A stretch of 64,000 nt of DNA from positions 94,023,001-94,087,000 of the forward strand of contig NC_072800.1 of NCBI RefSeq assembly GCF_028583425.1, written 5' to 3'. The DNA comes from Eublepharis macularius. Its lineage: Eukaryota; Chordata; Lepidosauria; Squamata; Eublepharidae. Under the pieces are notes generated by a model, which saw only the letters and a program-made list of their open reading frames with translations, had not been told where the DNA came from and did no database searches. This document shows, piece by piece, positions 54,601 to 63,600 of this stretch. A program made the translations under genes and the position numbers. The first letter of the stretch is position 1. The number at the start of each line of letters is the position of its first letter.

Positions 54601-57600
54601 GAACAGACACTGGCAATAAGAACCAGTATCCATCCTAGCCTCCTTTTGGGGTACATATTTTTTGCTTTTGTATATTGGAGTGTAGCAACTTGAATTTGGG
54701 AAGAGGGAAAATGTGCACAATGTGGGTGTGCCCTAGTGGGGGGGGGAGCATCATCCATTACCATCCCCAGATGTGTGATCAGGCACTTCCATGAAGAAGG
54801 GGGGCAGCAGGGGCACTGGAGCCCAGGAGTAGAGGATGGTGCTACTTGCGCCTTTGGGCTGTAATTCTAGACTGGGCAGACTCTGTTTCCAAGACCCGGG
54901 TCGGATGCCAGAACTGTCCTCTGCCTGTGTGTTGTGCTGGGCAGGTCCTGGCACTGTTCAGCTTGCCGTTCCGTCTCCATCAGTGACTGCTGTCCTTCCT
55001 CCTCCAGTGCTGTCCGGCGTCTTCACAGATGTGGAGGCCTCTCTGAAGGAGATCAAGGACTTCCTTGACGAAGACGAGGCCCAGGAACGGAAGCTGCAGG
55101 AGGCTCTGGGGAAGCTCCCCCCACAGCAGAGCTCTCCTCCCACCCCTCCTTCCAGTCTGGCGGAAGTGGCCAAGGAGTGGGCCAAGTACATGGAGGTGCA
55201 CGAGAAGGCCAGCTTCACCAATGCTGAGCTGCACAAGGCCATGAACCTTCACATCAGCAACCTGCGGCTGCTCAGTGGGCCCCTGGAGCAAGTGAGGGCC
55301 GCCTTGCCAACACCCAGTCTCACCGAAGGTTCGAGGCGCTGCTGCTTCTTCACCTCTCAGTCCCTGTTGGCCCAACGGTGCCTGCCCTTTTTAGCACGGG
55401 GCTGGCTTGCGGTATTTGTTCCCCCGAGTGAGTGAGTGAGGGCCCTGGTGCTGCCGGCTTGGCTAAGGCCGGCTCCTCCTCCTCTGCTGCTGGGGCTGAG
55501 GATCAAGCTGGGCCCCTGCGGAACACCGGCAGCCCCCACCCCCCATTGTGCTGTCTCAAGCAGGCACTTGGGGGACTTGGCCAGAGGCCCTGTGCGAAGG
55601 TCTGCTGCGGGTTTCGTCTTTGGAATTAGGAGAATTCGCCCCGTTGCATCTTGACCAGATGTTCAGCCTCTCCCCTCCTTCTTGCAAGCAGGGTTTGTGT
55701 GTGCGTGTGTGCGCACGTGCGCTGTCAGAAAGAGAGTGAACGTGGTGCCGGATGCAGAATGTGGTGCCCTGAAACCTCAGCTTCAGATGTTTATGGAAGC
55801 TGCTAGTTGGGATGTTGGGAAGCTGAGCCTTGGCGGGCAGTGCCTGGTGAATCTTCCCAAACTGCCTGGGCATTGCTGAATGTTAGTGTGTGAGGTGAGG
55901 CTTCAGTGCTCCCTGCCCCCCCCCCCGCCCCCATCAAAAACACAATGCATTTAGTAAAGTAGTATACTTTGCCAGTCCAGAGTTGAGCTCTTCTCGGCCC
56001 TGGATTTTTGTAGCCAAACGCCTGCCCTTCTGGACAGTCTCCCTGCTCCGTGGAGGCCCCTTGTGTTTGAGCAGCCCCGCAGATGTCCGAACCCCTTCTT
56101 CTGCCTAGCAGCTAATCTGGCCAGTTTGGGGGACCCCCTGCTCTTGTGTTCTGGAGTTAAATTGACATGACTCTGGTCCCAGTTTTCTCTCCCAGTTAGG
56201 TGTGCTTGGTCTGTTGCTGGGAAAGGGAGAAATGCAAGGTTGGGCACTCATGGTGGCACTTTCCTCTCGTGCCAGAAGGCTACCCCCGTGCAAAACCAGA
56301 GGAGGGTTCCTTGCATTAGGGGAAGCACTGTTGCTAACCAAAGCGGTCCGTGGATCCCACCCAAGAGGTAGATCCAGGAGGGCAGCTCCCCCCAGCTGCA
56401 GTTGACCAGCTGCACCTTGCTTTTCAGATGACAAGCAGGTGATGCAGAACCTGAAGCGGATCCTGGCCAAAGTGCAGGAGATGAAGGACCAGCGGGTGTC
56501 CCTGGAGCAGCAGCTGCGGGAGATGGTCCAGGAGGATGACATCACCACCTCCCTGGTGACAACAGACAGATCGGAGATGAAGGTCAGAGCCAGAGGAGGG
56601 CGGTCTTGCCCGTCCCGGGGGGGAGGAGCTTGGAGGGGACACGCCCTTACTCGTGCTTGGGGGCGGATTGCTCATCAGCAGTTATTTCCATGGAGAACTC
56701 TGGAACTGGGGAAATTATTTCTTTTCCCATATCAGCCGTTAAAAAATTATTCTGCTGTTTGGATCCCTAGTGGGATTAGGGCCAAAATGGTGAGGAGCCC
56801 TGTAGCACCTTTAAGACTAACTAACTTTATTGTAGCATAAGTTTTTGAGAACCACAGCTCTCTTCTGATGATGCATCTGACGAAGAGAGCTGTGGTTCTC
56901 GAAAGCTTATGCTACAATAAAGCTGGTTAGCCTTAAAGGTGCTACTGGACTCTTTACTATTTTGCAGCTACAGACTAACACGGCTAACTCCTTTGGATCT
57001 ATGAAAATGGTGAGGGGTTCCATACTCTCCAGGGTATGACTGGAGAGACCACATTGGGCCAGGAAAGTTACTTGGCCTGCCTCCCTTTCTAGTCCACCTT
57101 ACAAGGTGGTTGTAAGGATGAAATGAGGGAGGACGCCCATTACGTTGTTGCTTGGAGGAGGAATGAGATGGATATGGGCTAGACGGATAGACCTGAACAA
57201 TTCAGAGGCTTTTGGAAAAGGTGGCGGCTGGCCTGTCTCTCAGCCAGGTGGAGGTTACCGGGAAGGATGGGATGGCCTTTGGGCCCTTGCGGTGTCACCT
57301 TTGGCGTGCCGGGGCTTCTTGGGCAAGCCCTCGGTCTCTGGTCCCAGATGGAGCCGAACCGATTCAGGGGTGACGGAACACACGAGCATCCTGCAGCTGG
57401 CCTCCTGTTTCAGTCATGCTTCTCTGGCATCCTGACTCCTGTTCCTTTGCCTCTGGGCAGAAACTCTTTGAAGAGCAGCTGAAGAAGTATGACCAGATCA
57501 AGGTGTACTTGGAGCAGAACCTCGCGGCCCAAGAGAACATTCTCAAAGCCCTGACAGATGCAAATGTCAAGTACGCGACAGTGCGCAAGGCCCTTGCCGA

Positions 57601-60600
57601 GGTGGAGCACAAGTGAGTTGCTTGGCGGGGGGAGCTTTGGGGCCTCAGCCCCGCCATAAGGAGGGGTCAGCCGCACTGGTTTGCTCCAGCCAGCCTGATC
57701 TGCCTGTTAGCAACAGGCTTTTCAGTCTGCAAGGCTCCCTCCCAAGTTGGGGGTAGGGGTGGGAATTCCGGGCTGCCGAGCCACAGGTGTGTGGGTCTGA
57801 CGTTCGGGGCAGGAACTCCTGCCACCCCTTCTCCAGAAACGCCTCCCCTTAGCAAGGAAAACAAAGAGGTGCCTCCTCCCGAACCAGGGCTGGCTGAGGA
57901 TCGGAGGGGGAGCTTCCTTGGCCACCCATGGAAGAGAATGCAGCGCCTCTGGCGGCACCGTTCAGGGCATCCTGCCTTGGCTCTGCTCTCAGGCTCTTCG
58001 GCCTCTGATCACTGACCGGGCAGGCTTTAGGACACCCCGGAAGGCATCCTGCCTGCTCTGCCTGCTCTGCCTCTCACTCGGACTTTGCTGTCTCTCCCTC
58101 CCCAGGTGGAACACCACCTTGCAGACTTTGGTGGCTTCCTATGAGGCTTATGAAGACCTGATGAAGAAATCCCAGGAGGGAAAAGATTTCTACTCTGACC
58201 TGGAAGGCAAAGTAGCCAAACTCCTGGAGAAAGCCCAGACTGGCTGCAAGGAGGCTGAAGCCTCCCGGCAGCAGATCCTGGAGAGGTAAGGGGTGCTTGC
58301 GTAGCGAGGAGGTGTTGACAGTGCGATCCTTGCGTCTCCCGCACGGGCAGCTGCTGGCCTAGCAAGGAAGACTTGGGGCTCTGTAGTTTCCGTTGGAGAT
58401 GCACCACTGAATACCGCCAGTCTCAGCAGATGTCTGACGTTTCCAGTATCCGATCAGGCAGCGTCCAATACCATGGAAGTCTCTCCAAGTGTTTCCTGAT
58501 TCCGACTTTTCGCTCCAGATAAATATCAGAGATGCCTGGAACTGGGTTCAGAGGCCTTTGTGTAGGTGCCGCAACAGCCCTTGAAAGGGTCGCTGTGTCC
58601 CTGGGTGGTAGACGTGGACTCCAGGGGCCAGGGCTGCGGCCCATTGAAAACTACAACCCTGTCAAGCTCATGGGGTGCTTAAAGGGGCCGATGTACAGGA
58701 GCCCAGCTGCCCACCGTGCACAGCAGAAGCAGGGGGAGTGGAGGGGAGGAGAGAGTGCTCTCCAACTGGGCCGCGTGGCGTTACCATGGCCCATTAAACG
58801 TCACTGTGGTAGACCTCTGGTCTACCTAGGGTTGCCAAGTCTGGGTTGGGAAATCCCTGGAAATTTGGGGGGCAGAGCCCGGGGAGGTTGCTCAGCAAAA
58901 ATATGATGCCGTAAACTCCATACTACAAAGTAGCCCTTTTCTCTAGGGGAACTGACCCTTGTAGTCTGGAGAACTGTAATTCTGGGTGATCTCCAGGAGG
59001 TTGGCAACTCTAGGCCTACCACGTGGAGCGTTCTCTGTTGTACCCCCTGCTGCTTCTGCTGCATTGGTCAGGGTCGGTCCAGGGCACGTGGGCCCCTAAA
59101 GGGCTATTCTTTTCAATGGGCAATAGCTTCGGGCTCTGGAATCCAGAGGCCGCATCTGCCATCCAAGGCCCGCTTACCATCGATCAGCTTGGGCATGCTT
59201 CCTCTCCTCCCAGCTCCTCTTGCGGCTTGCATGAATTTTGCTTTAGAGTTTTAGGAAGGGCATCAGCATAATTTTCGCTCGGTCTTGGGGCCACCGCAGA
59301 GAATGTGTTTGTACAGGCAGTTGTTGGCTTTGCCCCTGTGCAGGGTGGTACCTGCAGAAGGCCCTGTCCAAATGAGTGAAGCGTGAGTGGTGGAGCAGAG
59401 GGAGGGAGGCGGTCCTGCAGATCCGAGGACAGAAAGCCACGAAGGGCTGTGCAGGTGACCGCCAAAGCCTTGAATTGAGCTTGGTAGCTGATGGGTAGTC
59501 AGCGGAGTGACTGCAGGGTGGGCGCAATATGAATGCTTTGCCTAGTTCCTGATGACAGTGACGCTGCAGCGTTCTGGGGAGACCTGCGTGGAGTGCATTA
59601 CGGTAGTCTGTTCTCGATGTCCCGGCTGTTGCTTACACTGTATAATATGCCTTGGTTCTGAGAAAGGTAAACCATAAACCATATAAATAAATAGTATTTT
59701 CCCAATATTAATTAAAATGGAAATTTCCCCCCCATTTCCAATACAGCATCAGTACTCCTGATTAACCACCAATGATAGTCATACCCTTACAGACCTTCCG
59801 ATACAAAATTAAAATGGTTTTAACTGAAACATACTGAACTGTTTATTGAGAGAGAGAGTAAAAGATTATGAGAATGCCTAGGAAGAAATCAGCAAAAGGG
59901 CGGCATGGAAATACAACTCAATAGGACTGGGAGTTCTTGCTTCCATAAACCCTCTCCTGCCCCCTCTAATTTCAAGTTAAGTTACTAAATTTTTTTGTAG
60001 GCCTGTAAACCATAGGCATCTGTGGTTACATGTGTAGAGACCTGGACTTCTGGAAGGCTCCAGCGGCTCCCTCCCTGCTACTGCAGGGCCTGGAGTTGCC
60101 AAGATGCCAGGGGCCTTGGGCAGGCAGATGGTCTGTGCTGCCTGCCTACTGCTGGCCACGTCTTGCCCCTTCTCCTTCCCCTCCCAGATGAGGAGGCCTC
60201 TGGATTGGGGGCAGCTGTCAAGGGTAGGTTGGAGGCTTGCTGGTTCCCCTCCTCCTCCTCATGTTGCTTGCATGCCTGCTCTTGTTTTGCAGAGAGATGA
60301 AGAAGAGGCCCCCGCCCAGGCCCACCACCCCCAAGCCTGCTCTTCAGAAGGGGCCCCCGGAGCTGGAGCTTGCTGAGCCCCTGCCTCTGAGCTCCCTTTC
60401 CCTGGCTGACCTGCCTGAGGAACTGAGGAGCCTGCCTCCTGAAGTGCTGGCCGCTCACCTGGCGCAGCTGCCTGCAGATGCCCTGGCGGCTCTTGGGGTA
60501 GCTCCCACCCCTGGCTGTGGGGGCCCGAGAGCCCCGGGCCCCGAGGGGTTTGGAGTGGGTAGCAGGGCTGCCAGTGCTCCTCTGCTGCCTCTGGTGACAG

Positions 60601-63600
60601 GCCAGCCCAGAGCTCCCTACCCCCCCAGCCAGTACCTTGCTGCAGGCCCTCTGCCCAGGCAGTACCACCCCACGGCAGGAATCCCGGCCAGCTCTGGGCA
60701 AGGGACTCCTTTCCCAGGGGCCTTGAGGCCGCCTCACATTCCTGCCTCACGGCCAGCTGTGCCTCCCCTGAGCTCTGCCCCTTCCTCTGTCCCTGGCCCA
60801 CATGCCTTCCCTCCCGGGGCCCTTCTGCAGGGCCCAGCCGTAGTCTCTATGCAGCCTACCTACCCTGGCCCCCAGCTGCCCCCGCAGAGGTCCTCCCCTC
60901 AGCATATCCCCACTCCAGGGGTTGTTTATTGCCTGGGGCAGCCGGCTTCTTCCTGTGGGGCGCTGCCAGCAGGCCACCCCCCTCCGCTTCCTATTCAGCC
61001 ACCCCCGACAGCCCCCAACCACTTTGGGGTAGGCAGCTTCCCCTCCCACACCCAGGCTGTGCGGCCAGCAACCACCACTGTGGACAGCATCCAAGCCCCC
61101 ATCTCCAGCTGCACGGCCCCCAGGGGCATGACTGGCCCCCTCCAGCACTGGGCGGGGCTTCCCCCCTCAGGTGGCTTTGTGGGACCGCAGGGGCCCGGCC
61201 TGCAGTTCCCCTACGCCCAAGCAGGAGCCCCTCCCTACTTGCAGCAGGCCCTGCCTCCGTTCTCAGCTGCTCAGCCCCCACAGGGCTTCTCTGCTCAGGG
61301 GCAGCCCCAGGTCATTGTGGGCCCACAGCCATCCCAGCAGCTCCCACCTCAGTTCCTGTCCCAGGTGCAGCCCCCTCATCAGCCGGCCTTCCCACCTCCG
61401 TTCCCAGGCCAGGTTTCCAGCCAACAGCCAGTTCTGAGTCAAGGCCCTGCTCCTCCTACCAGCCAGGGGCGGTTCCCAGGTCAGCCGGGAGCCCAGCGCT
61501 ACCAGCTTCCTGCCCATGACAAGCCGCCTTCATTGGGCCTGCCTCCCCACTCAGGGGCCATGGTTTTCCCTACTGCTGTTGCCAGAGGCCCCAACCTCTC
61601 GGCTGGCCTGATGGGGCCAGCCCAGCACCTGCCCCACCACCCACCTCTCGCTGCCCTCCAGCCCTTGCCTCCCGGCTCACCTGCCCCCATCACCTTTGGT
61701 CCCACCCCCTCAGCCAGGCCTCCAGGCCCTGCTACGGCCCAGCTGCCGCCTAACGCTCCCATGGTGCTGGCTGGCCACCAGCCCCCGCCTGCCAGCCAGC
61801 CTGTCGGTCCTCACAGCCCTGCTGTGCCCCAGATGCCAGGTGGGGTGGTGGTGCAGGGAGCGGCCCTGCCCTCCCCAGCCCCCTCTCCCCAGCCCTCCTT
61901 GGCCATCCCGCCTCCCTCCCTCCGGCCTTCGTCTGTGCCTTGCTCAGGCCCACTGCCCCAGCTGCCCCCGTCCTCCTTGGCCGCGGGAGCCACGCCCCTC
62001 ATCCAGGGCTCCTCTGAGGTCCAGTTTCACCGGCAGAGTACCTCCACCGATGACCTCTTGTCCTCCAGCCCTGAAAGCCAGTTGGGGTGCGCCAAGGCCT
62101 CGGTCAGCCAACCGCTGCTGCAGCCCACCAAGGCTGACGCCAAAGAGGGTCTGAAACCCAAGGCAGTGCAGCTGATTGAGAACGACCCGTACGAGAAGCC
62201 GGAGCACATTCGCCGGCTGCTGGTGGAGCTGGACCGTTTCCAGGACACGGTGGCCGGCCTGGAGAAGCCGACCTCCGTGGGCGGGGTCAGCGAGCTGGAC
62301 GCCACCTGGAAGGAGCTGCAGGAGGCCCAGGAGAAGGACGCCCGGCAGCTGTCCATCGCCATCGCCCGCTGCTACTCCATGAAGAACCGCCACCAGGACA
62401 TCATGCCCTACGACAAGAACCGCATCATCCTCCGGTCGGGCAAGGATGACTACATCAACGCCAGCAGGGTGGAGGACCTGTCCTCTTACTGCCCCACCAT
62501 CATTGCCACCCAGGCGCCGCTGGTGGGCACAGCCTCTGACTTCTGGCTCATGATCTACGAACAGAAGGTGTCCGTCGTGGTCATGCTGGTCTCGGAGCAG
62601 GAAATTGAGAAGGTAGATGTTGAGGCAGCGGCAGCCAGGCACGTCCAGCGGCCAAGTAAAACCACCTTTCAGCCAGGAAGCAAAAAAACCTAGAGGGACT
62701 CCTGTGGCGCTTTAAAGAACCAAACATGGTTTGAGTTAAGCCAGAGCCCCTGAGGCCTAGAAAGTGGCATCTACAGCTGATGGCTGTGCTGATGTGTGTG
62801 CCTGCTTCTTTAATAGATAATAACGGTAAATGTGGGGATGGCGTGGGTTGCAGAATGAAATGCAGCCCAGAGTCCCAACCCCAGGCCAGAGGGACCGGCC
62901 TCCCTGGAACGCATGCACGAAGCGTGATGCGAGGTGGGAGGGAGATTTCTCTAGTGTGCTGGTTGCTCTTGAGCCCAGTTTGGATCATGTCAGACTTGCA
63001 GTAGTTTGCAACTCTCCGGCTGGGAACGGCAGGCACCCTCCTGAAAGGAAAGGGTCCCCTGCATAACCCTCATTTTGCTTTGCCAGTTAACAGCTAGCTG
63101 GAAATAGGTGTCATTCCACTCTGATTGGATTTTCTGCATTTTTTGGGGGGGGGTCTTGTTTTTATTTGCTGAAATCTAAAAAGGTTTCAGATAAGCAGCC
63201 TTTTCTGAGGCAAGGTTGATAGGGAGGTTCTAGTTCTGGAGCTGTTCTGTCATCACTTATTCCCTGTTAGGACAAGAGAGTCTTTTCACGGCCGGGTGGT
63301 TGGAAGAGGCTGGCCTGTCTGTCTCCCTGAGCAAGGAATACTGCTATGCAGGAAGCCGCTCTCCCCGCCTGCTGGGGAGGGCTCTTTTGGGCCTGCTCAG
63401 GTGCATTCGTGTGTGGGGGACTGCACAGAAGCCCCAGGGAGCCCAGAGCACGGGGCATCTGTCAATTTTCCTGGCCCTATCTTTTCTGTGGGTTAGCCAA
63501 GGACTGACCCTGTCCTGGCCAGATGGCCAAGTGTTGCTTTGGCCCGCTGCCACCACCAAGAGGTGCTGTTTCTTCTCACTCACCCAGTCTGAAGGTTTGC

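Noticed and set aside
61944-62642. 232-codon antisense frame
   Set aside because: Shadow of the PTPN23 PTP domain exon.
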